Source of the DNA: Bedellia somnulentella
Taxonomy: Eukaryota; Arthropoda; Insecta; Lepidoptera; Bedelliidae
NCBI GenBank assembly: GCA_963576735.1
Contig: OY755176.1
Location: 19,329,423-19,393,422 of the forward strand
Direction: 5' to 3'
DNA length: 64,000 nt
The notes beneath the pieces were generated by a model. It was not told the DNA's origin. It saw only the letters and a list, made by a program, of their open reading frames with translations, and ran no database searches. Of this stretch, positions 1-10,123 are shown in pieces. The translations under genes and the position numbers were made by a program. Every line of letters begins with the position of its first letter. Within the stretch, counting starts at the first letter, position 1.

Positions 1-199
1 ATCCTGATTTGTTCGGTTTACCTTCGTTTTCATTATTAATTTTCATTATTGAATCATGCGTCATAAAATGGTTGAATAAATGTTATAGAGATACAAAAAA
101 GAAATGTTTTAAGGTAGGTAATAATTTAATTTTAGTTTTTCTATTTTGATATTGTTTTACACTCTAAAAAACATTCACACCTTTTTAAGTTATTAATGG

Positions 200-307
200 A
201 CGTACATACATACATACATATTCTCACGCCGTTAGTTCCCATTGGGGTAGGCAGAGACTATCGATCGCCACTTTGTACGATCCTGGCACACATCCATTAA
301 TAGACAT
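200..307 (-). mobile_element. LINE-C 3' end, 5'-truncated copy
   Basis: Read on the minus strand this is the last part of the LINE-C reverse-transcriptase frame (CQDRTKWRS-like) followed by the GCCTACCCCAATGGGAAC hairpin, the GGCGTGAG box and a (TATG)n tail, seen here as a run of catacatacata. Only about 105 bp remain, as expected for target-primed reverse transcription that stopped early. Confidence 0.8.
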
Positions 308-745
308 GTTGCCAAGTATCGACGTTCCAGTATATAATACTTCCACATTTTTATCTGTAGGTAGGTATAGTTAGTGTGATTAAATTTTCATCAGATCATG
401 TGGTTAGAAATCTATCTAAGAACCCTTTCTTTTGCCGTATTTTCAGATTATACTTGCAATTATGGCCAAATAGTGGTAAATAATACAGTTCTTACCTTAC
501 CTTATTCGGGTATTGAAATGCATAGGTCTAAAACTCTTATGACTTGTATCCGAAAATTCCCTTCAGAGGTAAAAAATATGAAAACAGGCAAGCAAAATGA
601 AATATCCATATTGGGTAGTGGGTCCGAGGATTACATATTGGACTCACAAAATAGCCGATGTAACATTAAATTGCTTTTGTTGGCCACGAAACTGTAGTTT
701 TTACATATTTTGATGTTTTGGGTTTAGTGAGGTACGCGATGCAAT
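308..745. other. AT-rich intergenic stretch
   Basis: A 99-codon open frame exists at 398-697, but it shows no recognisable domain, biased composition or splice context. I see no gene or repeat that I can name here. Confidence 0.5.
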
Positions 746-924
746 TAAAAAGCTTATTCCATTTGTCTGAATGAAGACGTCTGAAAGCCACAGAATCTGA
801 ATTCAGACTAGTGGAATAACGTTCAAACTGAAATTTGCGTAGTGGAATAACAAGCGTCTGCGGCAGTAACTTCGAAGGACGTCTGAATTCAGCAACGACA
901 AAGTGTAATGGAATAAGCTCTTTA
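746..924. mobile_element. MITE-like element with 13-bp terminal inverted repeats
   Basis: AGCTTATTCCATT at 751-763 is matched by its exact reverse complement at 907-919. The arms continue imperfectly inward (TCTGAATTCAGAC and GTGGAATAAC motifs recur). There is no coding potential, so this looks like a short non-autonomous DNA transposon. The superfamily is not identified. Confidence 0.6.
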
Positions 925-1783
925 GAGCGTAAGGTTTTTTTTGTTTAAACCATTTAATCAGTCGTAAATATGGGTGAAGTTTACATAGATCTTGTATGTG
1001 TTTTATAATTGAATCCTTTCACATTTGACCCTTGCGGGTATACAACTTCAAATATTGACTAGGAGTCATTTTATTGTTGCTAGTCAGTTATAATATATCA
1101 TTATAATTCCAATAAATAGTGGAGATCTATTGGCTTTGCCCAGTCTGTTCACAAGGGCCGATACATGATGCGGTCATCCATCAGCTTCCCGCCAGCTTAA
1201 TGCGCGTCGTCCGAGCTATGTCTAGCTTCTTTTAGCTATTTCAGTTAAAGTTGATAAAGCATCTTATCCTTTCACTAATCTTCTCGTTGTAAACTCTTTA
1301 CACAGCCCTTTGGAAGCCTTCTTATTTAATCAGAATAGGCTACATCTCTATAACATTATTTATATAAAAGGCAACACAAAGTAATCAATGACCTTTTATT
1401 TCAAGCTTTGTAATGTTACGGCAGCAAAAATAAAGCGCATTTTCTTGAAATCTGCCCTTCACATAAGAAAAAGGGTACAAAAATCCACCTAAAACTACTA
1501 TAAAACCCTAATCCAAACTGACTCAAACTAATAAAGCAGCCACTATAAAAACAATACAAGCACGGAAGCTAATAATAACACGACCAATAAATAGTTATAG
1601 ATAAGAGGGCTCCCGTCTCCCAAGTTCGGTAATAAATATACGTTATAATGTTGCGATGAATCTGCATAACGGAGTTTGCGGTGTAACCGAGATACCGCGG
1701 GTATCTGGCCCTGGAGCTGAACACTGTTGGACTAGTCACATGAGAACCAGGCACACAAATCATGGTAAAAACATATCTATCTG
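925..1783. other. Intergenic, one GC-richer island
   Basis: Mostly AT-rich. About 1130-1235 is distinctly GC-richer and non-repetitive within the window. It could be an old element or a conserved non-coding segment. No splice-bounded open frame is convincing. Confidence 0.3.
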
Positions 1784-1946
1784 TATAAAGACAGGCGTCC
1801 GAAGTATGAAGAATAAAAGAGCATGTATGAGAAGAGAAGATTGACGGATGTAAACGAAGCTAGATAGATTTGTCAGAATCGTACAAAGGGGCAATCGATA
1901 GTCTTTGCCTACCCCAATGGGAACAAATGGCGTATGCGTATGCATA
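1784..1946 (+). mobile_element. LINE-C 3' end
   Basis: The frame GVRSMKNKRACM is the same as in the better copy at 38485. The copy has an indel (MRRED, then a shift), then the CCTACCCCAATGGGAAC hairpin and a degenerate GCGTATGCGTATGC tail. It is an inactive 3' fragment. Confidence 0.8.
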
Positions 1947-2116
1947 TTTGCTAAGCAAATCAATAAATATTTAAAAATATTTAAAAATATTTATTTTAGT
2001 CCAGCATGCCGTTTAGTTTTGCGTTATACTGAAAGAGTTATACTCTTCACAAAAACAACTGTGCATTGTTGACTTTGAATAGCCATTATCCGCGTGTTTA
2101 TTCAATGTATATTCGG

Positions 2117-2148
2117 CGATGCGGTCGGAGACCCACCACTATAAACCT
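2117..2148 (+). repeat. SINE-A scrap
   Basis: The short segment GGCGATGCGGTCGGAGACCC matches the internal box of SINE-A almost exactly. The flanks do not match. Confidence 0.5.
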
Positions 2149-2234
2149 CAAATATATAAGTTTATAAATTCTATTTCCCGCTTATTAAGATGTATGGAAG
2201 TGAGTATATGTATAATCATATTTCTTTATTTTCC

Positions 2235-2400
2235 AGGCCATGTCCATAAGTTACTTGGTCCGCATTCCAGCCAGTTAGCGGATGAACATAAGAGAAGTCG
2301 CGAAGGTCCCAGCTCTGTCGCCAGAACAACTGTTTGCTCGCCGCATATGACGGGAACTTCGCAACGTCGCATGATTTAAGTCGCATTCACTTCGCAACAA
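2235..2400. other. Unassigned GC-rich segment after a pyrimidine tract
   Basis: The segment follows a good 3' splice-like run (tttctttattttccag) and is GC-rich. No frame stays open without stops across its length except a short one ending near 2379 that has no recognisable motif. It may be an orphan repeat fragment or a decayed exon. Unrecognised. Confidence 0.2.
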
Positions 2401-2548
2401 GACTTTGTTTTGTTTTACGGATGTTGGCTTTGTATGGGTATGTGGTGCGGTACATATTTAGTACACGGACATTAGGTACATAAATGTAATATATTTGTGT
2501 ACACAATATTGGTGTACTTGTATCTTATTTCAATTCGCCAATGATTCG

Positions 2549-2802
2549 CCGTGTAGTGTCGGCTTAGAATAGCACTACCCCGTTTCTACCGATGGGTGTA
2601 CGTAAGAGGCGGCTAACGGTATTGGGGCTTTTAGGGGATTTGTGGGCGATGCGGTTGGAGACCCATCACCAACAACCTTTACTTTACCATCTTTTCCCCA
2701 CTCAATTTTCCAAAAGTGGCTGAGAAATTTCTAATTCCTTAGCTCTGGCTACCCCTTCTAGGGATTTATAGCCGTGAGTATATATGTATGTATGTATGTA
2801 GT
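2549..2802 (+). mobile_element. SINE-A, full length
   Basis: Near-consensus copy. It starts GCCGTGTAGTGTCGGCTTAG and carries a GTAGTG...CACTAC foldback at the 5' end. Next come the GCGGTTGGAGACCC box (resembling a pol III B box), the CTCTGGCTACCCC-TTCTAGGG hairpin and a (GTAT)n tail. It does not encode protein. Confidence 0.85.
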
Positions 2803-2917
2803 ATCCTATTGTGTGAGACTACTGTAATGGTGCAGACTGAGGTCTTGTTGTTTAAAATACATGCTCCTGCAATTCGCGGTTTCAGTCCCTGCTTAATGCA
2901 AACAAATCTCAATCGTT

Positions 2918-3236
2918 CTCGCCGTATATTTCCGAAGATGTGGCAAAGATACTAACACTTCTGAAAATCACGTGATATTGTCACCTTGTGGGCAGAAAAC
3001 CAACGTTTTGCTTAGACAGTGTATTCACGTGATAGGGCACAGGCTTCTGGCCATTTTGCACGGATACACTGTCATAAGAACAAGCCACATGGGTTTCCTT
3101 ACTATATTCTCTCTCACCTTTGACAGCTATGATAAATTAACCACATATATGACTTTAGAAAAGACTAATTGATGCAGGCCCGACCAGGGATTTAAACTCA
3201 CGCTTATTTAAATGATAGGCGGGTGTTTTACACGGT
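2918..3236 (-). mobile_element. SINE-B, diverged copy
   Basis: Matches SINE-B over its length in the minus direction: tail hairpin (CCGAAG region) at the left, central TCACGTGATAGGG block, and a GGCCCGACC box plus remnant tRNA head near 3225. It is much more diverged than the copies at 25160 or 61339. Confidence 0.75.
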
Positions 3237-3656
3237 TGTTAATGCGAAAATTGTACGATAAAAGGAAGCTATACATTCAGTTTATACGTGTCCTGCGCTA
3301 CGCTGATCCAGCTCATCATTAATAGGTAAAGTGGTTAGGCCACGTGGGTTTATAGCGGGGGCGGGAGATCTAACATGAAATTGAGGGGTTTCTTTAAGGA
3401 TTACGATTTTCGATTGTCCTTTTCGTAAATTTTGACACACTAGCTTGATGCGATAAGGTAAAGCTCAAAGGGCGCCGCCGTCGGAAAACAGTAAAGTTGT
3501 TTTAATCAGTTTCAGCTTCCATTAGCTACGTTTAGCTATAATATTGTTTAATCTAATCCTATTCAAAAATGTCTATATCATAAACTAAGGCTGTGAAACT
3601 GGAGCTTTAACAAATGATACATCAAGGCATAAGACTCAAGAAACCTTACTTAGCTG
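3237..3656. other. Intergenic, nothing recognised
   Basis: AT-rich with no sustained open frame, tRNA-like fold or repeat match that I can see. Confidence 0.5.
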
Positions 3657-3907
3657 TTGTGTAGTGTCGGCTTAGAATAGCACTACCCCATTTCTTCCGG
3701 TGGGTGTACGTAAGAGGCGACTAACGGTATTGGGGATTTTAACGGATTTTTGGGCGATGCGGTTGGAGACCCATCACCAATAAACCTTTATTTTACCATC
3801 TTTTCCCCATTCAACTTGCCAAAAGTGGCTGAGGAATTTCTAATTCCTCAGCTCTGGCTACCCCTTCTAGGGATCTATAGCCGTGAGTATATGTATGTAT
3901 GTATGTA
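3657..3907 (+). mobile_element. SINE-A, full length
   Basis: Close to consensus from TGTGTAGTGTCGGC to the (GTAT)n tail. All diagnostic blocks are present. Confidence 0.85.
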
Positions 3908-4093
3908 AACCTTACTTAGACTCTCACACATTAATGTGATTATAGTTTATGTTACCTTTTCATCTTAGTGTCATACAGTCCACGCACTAACTATTAACCT
4001 CAACAGAAATTGTATCTTCATGTATTGTACGCAGTATATTTTGACTGCGTTTCGCAACTCTTTGAGCTATGTTATTTGTCTACTCCAGCAGGG

Positions 4094-4223
4094 CAAGCAC
4101 GAGCCGTGTTTAAACTAGTTATCGCGTGGGATAAAGCAGCCATCTCTTACGCACTTGCTTAGTATCGTATACTGCCATCTCATTCTAACCGTTATCGTGT
4201 CGATAAAATAGTGCTCGTGCTTG
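4094..4223. mobile_element. 130-bp MITE with CAAGCACGAGC termini
   Basis: CAAGCACGAGC at 4094-4104 has its exact reverse complement GCTCGTGCTTG at 4213-4223. The core contains CATCTCTTACGCACTTG and ATCGTATACTGCCATCTC. A second diverged copy follows directly (to about 4395) and a third lies inverted at 52748. It is a non-coding, non-autonomous DNA transposon. Confidence 0.7.
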
Positions 4224-4239
4224 TCTTGCTGCAAAGCTA

Positions 4240-4395
4240 ATACGAGCGTCCTTTTAACTAGATATCACGTATAACGTATTACTACACTATAAAACAGCCA
4301 TCTCTTATCTCTTACGCACTTAGTTGGTATCGTATACTAGCATCTGATTCTAACCAATATCGTGACGTTAACATAGCGCTCGTGGTAGGCCTTCT
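4240..4395. mobile_element. Second, diverged copy of the CAAGCACGAGC MITE
   Basis: Repeats the core CAGCCATCTCTTA...CGCACTTAGT and ATCGTATACT blocks in the same orientation and ends GCGCTCGTGG. Its termini have decayed more than those of the copy before it. Confidence 0.6.
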
Positions 4396-4429
4396 GTAAA
4401 TGAATAACGGGTAAGTGCTAGCCGGGCAG

Positions 4430-4600
4430 GTGCTGCAGGTCGTAGGTTTGAATATTATTATACATTTTTTGACAGTAACATATACACTATCTGTGACAAA
4501 ATCTCAACTGACTCAGCCTGATCACCACAAACAGATAAACGGACAGACAGACAGACAGCAAAGTTTTAATAATAGGGTCTCGTTGTTCCTTTTTTGACTT
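4430..4600 (+). repeat. Remnant of a repeat ending in an ACGGACAGACAGAC block
   Basis: The run CTGTGACAAAATCTCAACTG, then GATAAACGGACAGACAGACA, then AATAGGGTCTCG resembles the 3' half of a common lepidopteran dispersed repeat; a better match to that type lies at 40170-40640. Non-coding. Confidence 0.5.
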
Positions 4601-5134
4601 AAGCCCTTAAAATATACTTAGTTTAAGCTTGTCGTTAGCAATTGTTCCAAACAATATTTTAGTAAACGCACTTTGTTGTTATCTTATTTCCAAGCGTGGA
4701 TAATAATGCCACTTAATAAAATATCTATATTTATAAAATATCTATATAAAATATCTATATATTTTTCTCACCCCAAACCAGAATATTTAATGAGAAGTCT
4801 TCCCCCACTTCTTCCAATAACTCCATAAAAGACATATCTTCTAAGTTAACGTTTTAGTACCACAGTTCCAACGAGTAATGCGGAGAAACACCTTCTGAAT
4901 ATTTGAGCGAGGTTAGATAAGAATACTTTATGTCTCTCAAGACATTTTGTATGTAAGGTTCTAAAATTTATAAATTAGATGAAACAAACAACAGATAAAT
5001 AAAGAGAATACAAAAGCGGGTGGTTAATCCAAAACGAAGAAGATGAGAGCAGTAAATTTAGAGCAAATAATATTATAATGACCAAAAATCGATTTAAGGT
5101 GGAGCGACAATTTAGTGAAAGATTCAGAAAATTG
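4601..5134. other. Intergenic, nothing recognised
   Basis: AT-rich with short near-repeats of AATATCTATAT around 4720-4760. No gene seen. Confidence 0.5.
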
Positions 5135-5226
5135 ACGTATGAGGGCAGCTCAGGACCGGTCGTTGCGGAGGTCTTTGGGGAATATTTTGCTCAGCAGTGG
5201 ACTTCTTTTGCCTGATGATGATCACG
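5135..5226 (+). mobile_element. RTE-like LINE 3' tail
   Basis: GAGGGCAGCTCAGGACCGG, then GCTCAGCAGTGGACTTCTTT and CTGATGATGATC. This is the typical end of RTE-type LINEs in Lepidoptera (from memory), where the frame ends near QQWTS and a (GATGAT)n tail follows. Only the last ~90 bp are clear. Confidence 0.6.
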
Positions 5227-5454
5227 AGAAATACCGGACATGCCTATGCATAAGCCTAGTAATGCTTTCTTCTTAGCGATTTAGGTCAAAACAATCACCG
5301 TTGCACAACCAAAAAAGTGGCGAAGTTTGATGATATTGATAATATGAAATCTGTGCAAGTTGACCATCTATAGCCCCCTGTATCCAGTGGTATCAAGCCT
5401 GTACGAACGGCTGTCTTCACTAAATCTGCTTTAAACGACTCAATACTTTGATGA

Positions 5455-5574
5455 AGGATAATGAATGTAAGGGAAGCAAGAGAGGTTTGTCAAGATCGTA
5501 CTAAGTGGCGATCGATAGTCTCTGCCTACCCCAATGGGAATAATGGGCGTGAGTATAAGTAAGTAAGTAAGTAA
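5455..5574 (+). mobile_element. LINE-C 3' end, 5'-truncated
   Basis: Encodes the end of the LINE-C frame (EVCQDRTKWRSIVSAYPNG-like), with the CCTACCCCAATGGGAA hairpin, a GGGCGTGAG box and an unusual (TAAG)n tail instead of (TATG)n. Confidence 0.8.
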
Positions 5575-5654
5575 TACTTTGATGGTGCATATTTCTTTGC
5601 GATATTTTAAATGGTTTTAGTAAGTATACTGTGTAGTATAGTGTATTGAATAAT

Positions 5655-5952
5655 GTTGTTGGCTTAGAATAACTCCACCCCATTTCTTACCGTGGGTGTT
5701 GGTAAGGCTAAGGGTATTAGGGCTTCTAAATGTTTTTATTTGATGGTTTTTTTTTAATTGGTGGCAGATGAAATTGATAGTTATTTGCTGATAGTTGCCA
5801 CGATACGATGCGGTTAAAAGCATGTGATGTCACCACCAACCTAGTTACTATCTCTTTCCAATTCAACTTCTAAAAGTAGCTGAGTAATTTCTTATTCCGA
5901 AGCTCTGGCTACCCCTTCTATGGAAAGCCTTAACCATGTGCATGTTTGTATG
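5655..5952 (+). mobile_element. SINE-A, diverged, with internal extra sequence
   Basis: GGCTTAGAATAACTCCACCCC, CCAATTCAACTTCTAAAAGTAG and AGCTCTGGCTACCCCTTCTA blocks are present. About 85 bp of unrelated T-rich sequence lies between the first and second halves. Confidence 0.65.
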
Positions 5953-6566
5953 TTGCCCAGAGTTAACAAATAGACAAAAAGCACTTGATAGAGCTTATAT
6001 TATGATTCAGATCCTTAAATTGCACCCAACTACATTAAAGGGACGACACCAGTTGAAGAGGGGTAGCGAATTTTCTATAGATACTTTAAATTATCACATG
6101 ATAAGAGCCCAATTGGAACAAAAGAGTTCTAAAAGGTTTTAACCATATGTGTACCCATGGATACACTGTGTCATAATTAAATTTATGCATATTTCTAAGT
6201 TTTGAAAGATATACCAATAATATTTTTCGCGATTTTTTTTTCATTAAAATTGTTCTATATTAAAATAAGATATTTTAAGACAAAAATAAGTTTCTCAGCG
6301 AAACAGCGCGTCTTTATCGCGACACGTACCAACAGTAAGGAATCGCGGCTAGCTTATCAAGCTATATTGCGCTAATTAATTACCGCGAACAGAATTGTAA
6401 GCGGCGCGCACTGCTCGCATTGTAATTGCGTATTTCGTACTCCCGCAGAATATTGTTGGAGCTGAATGTTAAGCGGTATCGTTTTAGGATTAGCGCTTTA
6501 TTGCTGAGTGATTTGCTAGCAGATACCACTTTGAGTATTTGAGGTGGATTTAATTTAAGAGATTTT
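5953..6566. other. Intergenic with a GC-rich, homeodomain-site-like island
   Basis: About 6290-6490 is unusually GC-rich for this window (GCGGCGCGCACTGCTCGC, ATCGCGGCTAGC) and holds a TAATTAATTA core. It is unique within the window and abuts the left end of the Harbinger element. A regulatory role is inference only. Confidence 0.3.
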
Positions 6567-6590
6567 CAGCCGGTTTCACATCTGAGCATT
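6567..6590. repeat. Left terminal inverted repeat of the Harbinger element
   Basis: Matches 10124-10147 in inverse orientation with two mismatches (A/G near the tip, C/A after CTGAG). Confidence 0.75.
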
Positions 6591-7023
6591 CTAGCTCTAA
6601 TCAGTTGAGTTTTTATCAAACTCTAAGTAAGCACTTAAGTTTAAGGTGTTTCACAAAACAAACACTGCTCGCTGCTATTATGTGATCAACAAAGCATTTA
6701 GTTATGATTTTAATCAAAATCTATGAACGTTTCAATTTACCTACAAAAACCGGTAATACCGATGAAGTTATATTTCATTAATTATATTTTATATTAATTA
6801 GCAAATTGTATCTACAAACTTGATTCAATAATATTTCATTAGTAGTTACATTTATTATGAGGTTTTGAGACCATTTAATTAAATAAAAAACAGAAATAAA
6901 CAAACAATAAAACTTGGCAACGGAACGTACATACACTAAACAAATTATTGTTATCAAACGTCAATCAAAATAAAATTATATTACAATTATAATGAAAATG
7001 AAATTTAAGTTTGTTTTGATCGG

Positions 7024-7031
7024 TATCGATA
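7024..7031 (+). promoter_or_regulatory. DRE-like motif TATCGATA upstream of the Myb/SANT gene
   Basis: This palindromic octamer is the core of the insect DNA-replication-related element and lies about 100 bp before the ATG at 7128. A single 8-mer in 64 kb of AT-rich DNA can occur by chance, so only its position supports it. Confidence 0.3.
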
Positions 7032-7127
7032 GTTCATGCTTGCTGTAAATGAGGAAAGATAGTTACGGAGTTACGTGTAATCTTTCGTGGTTAAGTTATT
7101 AAGTAACATCTAGCAGGGGGACTAGAC

Positions 7128-8480
7128 ATGGAAAAAGAATTAAAAAAAAGGTCTCCCAACTACACCCTCGAGGAGAAAGAAAATCTCCTCTCAATCGCAG
7201 AAAAGTGAGTAGAACCTTCTATGTATGACTTAAATATATTTTTATCTTATAAACTTTTTGGTTTGGATGGTGAGTCAGGGTTCATGTTACAGATACAATG
7301 GTGTCATTGAGTGCAAAAAGACTGGGGCATATTTTATACATAGAAAGAAGGAATCCTGGACATCTATTACAAAACAATATACTAGCGTGTGCACGTCGGG
7401 ACCACGGTGAGAATGTGAGTTAGAAAATTATGATTATTATATTAGAATATCAGTAAATAATTATTTAAATACTTCCATAACTTAAATATTCAGTAATAAA
7501 ATGCGTATTCCGGCTGTTATAAAAATATTTAGTTAGTTTTATAGTTTATTGACTGACATCATTGACACCTTCAATCTTTTGCTGTTTTTGTAACTGGACA
7601 ATGCGAAGCGAATTAAATTAACAAATGATATGAAATAAATTATTGATGGTAAATGAATTAATATTTATTTTCAGAAACAAAAGTATATCAATGAGATACT
7701 GATAGAACACAATTCTCAATCAGTTGATGAGGTCAATGAAAATGTAAGTTAAACTTTTTATTTTATACATACATATATACTCACGGCTATAAATCCCTGA
7801 AAGGGGTAGCCAGAGCTAAGGAATTAGAAATTCCTCAGCCACTTTTGGAAGTTGCGTGGGGAATTGATGGTGAAATAAAGGTTCTTGGTGATAGGTCTCC
7901 AACTGCAACGCCCAAAAATCCCTTTTAAGCCCCAATACATACACCCACAGGAAGAAATGGGGTAGTATTATTCTAAGCCAACACTACACAGCTAATTAAT
8001 TTATTTATTTTATGCATAAACTATAACACAATATTAAGTGCCTTTTTACCAAACTGAACATGGTAGGGTTATGATTTTAGAGTGTAGGTTGTATGTGTAT
8101 GTATATTTCTTGGTGGCGACACCCATTGTCCCCTTTTCACAAAAGAGTGTCTTGATCGCAAGAGTGACAATATACATTATTTCCTGGAATTCCTCTCATA
8201 ATTACTGTTCAATTAAGGGAAGGAAAATTTAGTTTTCATGCACAGAAAAGTCTAATAATTCCTCTCATAATCATAACACATGAATATAAAACATTTAAAA
8301 ATGTGGGAAGATGGTCTCTTTTCTCTTTAGGTTTTAAAATTTATATTAACTATTAAGCTTGATTTACAGATAGCTATGGAAAAAAACAAAGATGTAATCA
8401 TAATCGAGGAATCGCATGAAGAGTTTGAAACAGATTCTATTACTTATGAAAATAAAATTAAAGACTTGAAGAAAAAATGA
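7128..8480 (+). CDS. Myb/SANT-like DNA-binding protein of the Harbinger element (4 exons)
   Basis: Exons inferred from reading frame and splice signals are 7128-7204 (donor gtgagt), 7293-7406 (acceptor ttacag, donor gtgaga), 7675-7743 (acceptor ttttcag, donor gtaagt) and 8370-8480 (acceptor ttacag, stop TGA). The start MEKELKKRSPNYTLEEKENL and the second exon (ECKKTGAYF, KKESWTSITKQY, TSGPR) fit the Myb/SANT-like fold seen in many insect genes: basic start, helix after EE, then W-x2-I. The last two exons encode KQKYIN and an acidic C-terminus ending in KIKDLKKK. Harbinger elements use such a protein to bind DNA and help import the transposase, which is known for the superfamily and not shown here. 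The four exons sum to 371 nt, so the exon 2-3 junction is one base out of frame. Either a base was lost at the CCACGG/gtgaga boundary or splicing differs. SINE-A sits in intron 3. AATAAA follows at 8540. Confidence 0.6.
7764..7992 (-). mobile_element. SINE-A inside intron 3 of the Myb/SANT gene
   Basis: Full-length minus-strand copy, from the tail catacatatatactcacggc to the 5' end ACACTACACAGC. It interrupts the Harbinger element and is therefore younger than it. Confidence 0.85.
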
Positions 8481-8539
8481 TATAGATATAGATTATAATT
8501 AAACTTGGTTGTTGTTAAATAATTTTATGTACCTATTTT

Positions 8540-8555
8540 AATAAAACAAAATAAA
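8540..8555 (+). promoter_or_regulatory. Poly(A) signals of the Myb/SANT gene
   Basis: AATAAA occurs at 8540-8545 and again at 8550-8555, about 60-75 nt after the stop codon. Confidence 0.5.
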
Positions 8556-8730
8556 TCGGATCATTTTTTTATTTTCATATAAGTTGCATCAAAATACAAA
8601 TAAACAATTGCTCAGAAATGATTGCTGAACATTGAATAGAAAATGCTTTATTATTAACCTTAAATTATTTTTACGTTTTTTTATACTTATATTTATATTC
8701 CCGCTGGCGTTGTAATAGATGTAAAGAATA

Positions 8731-8879
8731 TTGAGGGTTTTTAAGTCATTACTAGGCGATGCAGTTGCCCATTTGACTACCTTTTCCCCATTCAACTTCC
8801 AAAAGTGGATAAATAATTACTATCTCTGAAGCTGTGGCTACCCTTTTTTGGGATTTATAGCCGTTAGTATATACTCATG
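8731..8879 (+). mobile_element. SINE-A, diverged 3' part
   Basis: Blocks GGCGATGCAGTTG, CCCCATTCAACTTCCAAAAG and GGCTACCC...GGGATTTATAGCCG identify it. The 5' hairpin is lost. Confidence 0.7.
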
Positions 8880-9221
8880 AATGATTGATAGATGAATTTC
8901 ATATATTCCTTTTTGTAGTGGTTATATCAGTCAATCGCATCAAGTTTCAAATTTCTAGATACAGAAATGTATAACAACTGTAAACTATATAATATTTATT
9001 CTATGCGTAAGTAATGCATAATATATCTATGGGAATATAAGTTTAAACATAGTTATAGAACCAAAAGTTATAAATATATTCTCAGACCTACCAAATAAAT
9101 ACGTAAAATTCATGCAATGTACTTTCAATTATCTTTATTCATACATATTCGCATAGCTGAATGTGAAAAAGAAGGAATAGTGCTTCCTATTATTCTAAGC
9201 TAACGGAAAAGCCAAAAAAAA

Positions 9222-9308
9222 TGTAGTCCTTGAGATTCGAACCTGGGTCTGGGTCTTCCGATCGATTATATTATTAACCAAACGGCATACCGCTAAGCCA
9301 CGAAGACG
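9222..9308 (-). mobile_element. tRNA-like SINE head
   Basis: The minus strand reads GTGGCTTAGCGGTATG (A box) and, some 45 nt later, AGGTTCGAATCT (B box). It resembles a tRNA-derived SINE promoter and not a tRNA gene, since no acceptor stem pairs well. Confidence 0.5.
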
Positions 9309-9563
9309 TTAGTGTTAGCTTTGAATTAAGCTACAATTATATCTAGTAGTCATACTATTGACAAACAATTAAATGAACATTTATTTTGATGAAAATTGAT
9401 GAAACCCTTATTTTTTCCAAATAGACTATTAATGAAGAGTCTAATAAAGCCGTTCGATAAAAAAATTAATTGTGTAAATATGAGAAGCCATATAGGTAAA
9501 AATTATGTTTTTTTGATGATGAATTAATTATTGATGAATTAACTTGATGACCGGACATACAGA

Positions 9564-9812
9564 CAGACATTTTTGCAATGGTGATAAACAATCACTCCGT
9601 TGCGTTCTTGCTGGTGGGATCCTTCGTTGCACTTTCCTAAAGATGCTGCGCACCGATTCTTTAGTGAACCTGAAACGTTCTTTAAATTGGTTTTCACTGA
9701 GCGTTTCAAAGAAATTTGGCCGGATCCTAGGAACTCCTCGGCGACGGCGTATTTGCCTCTGAGGTATCTACTGTGGTTCCTCTAGTGAAGATAACGATGT
9801 ATCCGTAGACAT
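9564..9812 (-). pseudogene. Harbinger transposase, N-terminal remnant
   Basis: Translation from the ATG at 9812 gives MSTDTSLSSLEEPQ, then an in-frame TAG, then QIRRRRGVPRIRPNFFETLS, then ENQFKERFRFTKESVRSIF, and ends near SDCLSPLQK. The RRRR...PNFFETLSENQFKERFRFTKESV pattern is the characteristic start of PIF/Harbinger (HARBI1-like) transposases. It carries a premature stop, and the frame loses similarity right after the SPLQ position, before the DDE catalytic core. Such enzymes normally run well over 300 residues. The catalytic part is not found in the 9.3-9.56 kb flank, so the gene is truncated. It supports the assignment of the surrounding element. Confidence 0.75.
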
Positions 9813-10123
9813 CTTCAGAATATTGTCGAAAACAATGTGTTTATCGTCTAATATTTCACAATTACAAATTGAAGCACCGTTTAAGTAAGAAGCCGATTTC
9901 GACAACTTAACTGTCACTCACTCAAATCAGCGATGATTACCGTTTGAGTATTGTCAAACGAGTTCAGAAACGCAAATTTCAACATTAATGTCAGTTTTTT
10001 GACTGATGGGCAAAATTTTGATCATTTAATCAAAACTTGATTAAATTACAATATTTCATCAAATCAGAAACGTAATTTTGGTAAGTACGTACTTAAATAC
10101 GGTTTGAGATGCTTTTATCGTTG
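9813..10123. other. Harbinger right subterminal region
   Basis: Non-coding AT-rich sequence between the transposase start and the right terminus. It holds motifs such as GTCAGTTTTTTGACTG (imperfect palindrome near 9990) and TTTTGATCATTTAATCAAAA. It probably includes the transposase promoter. Confidence 0.45.

Noticed and set aside
2119..2379. An 86-codon protein
   Set aside because: It begins inside a SINE-A scrap and shows no recognisable motif. The GC-rich end may be an old element.
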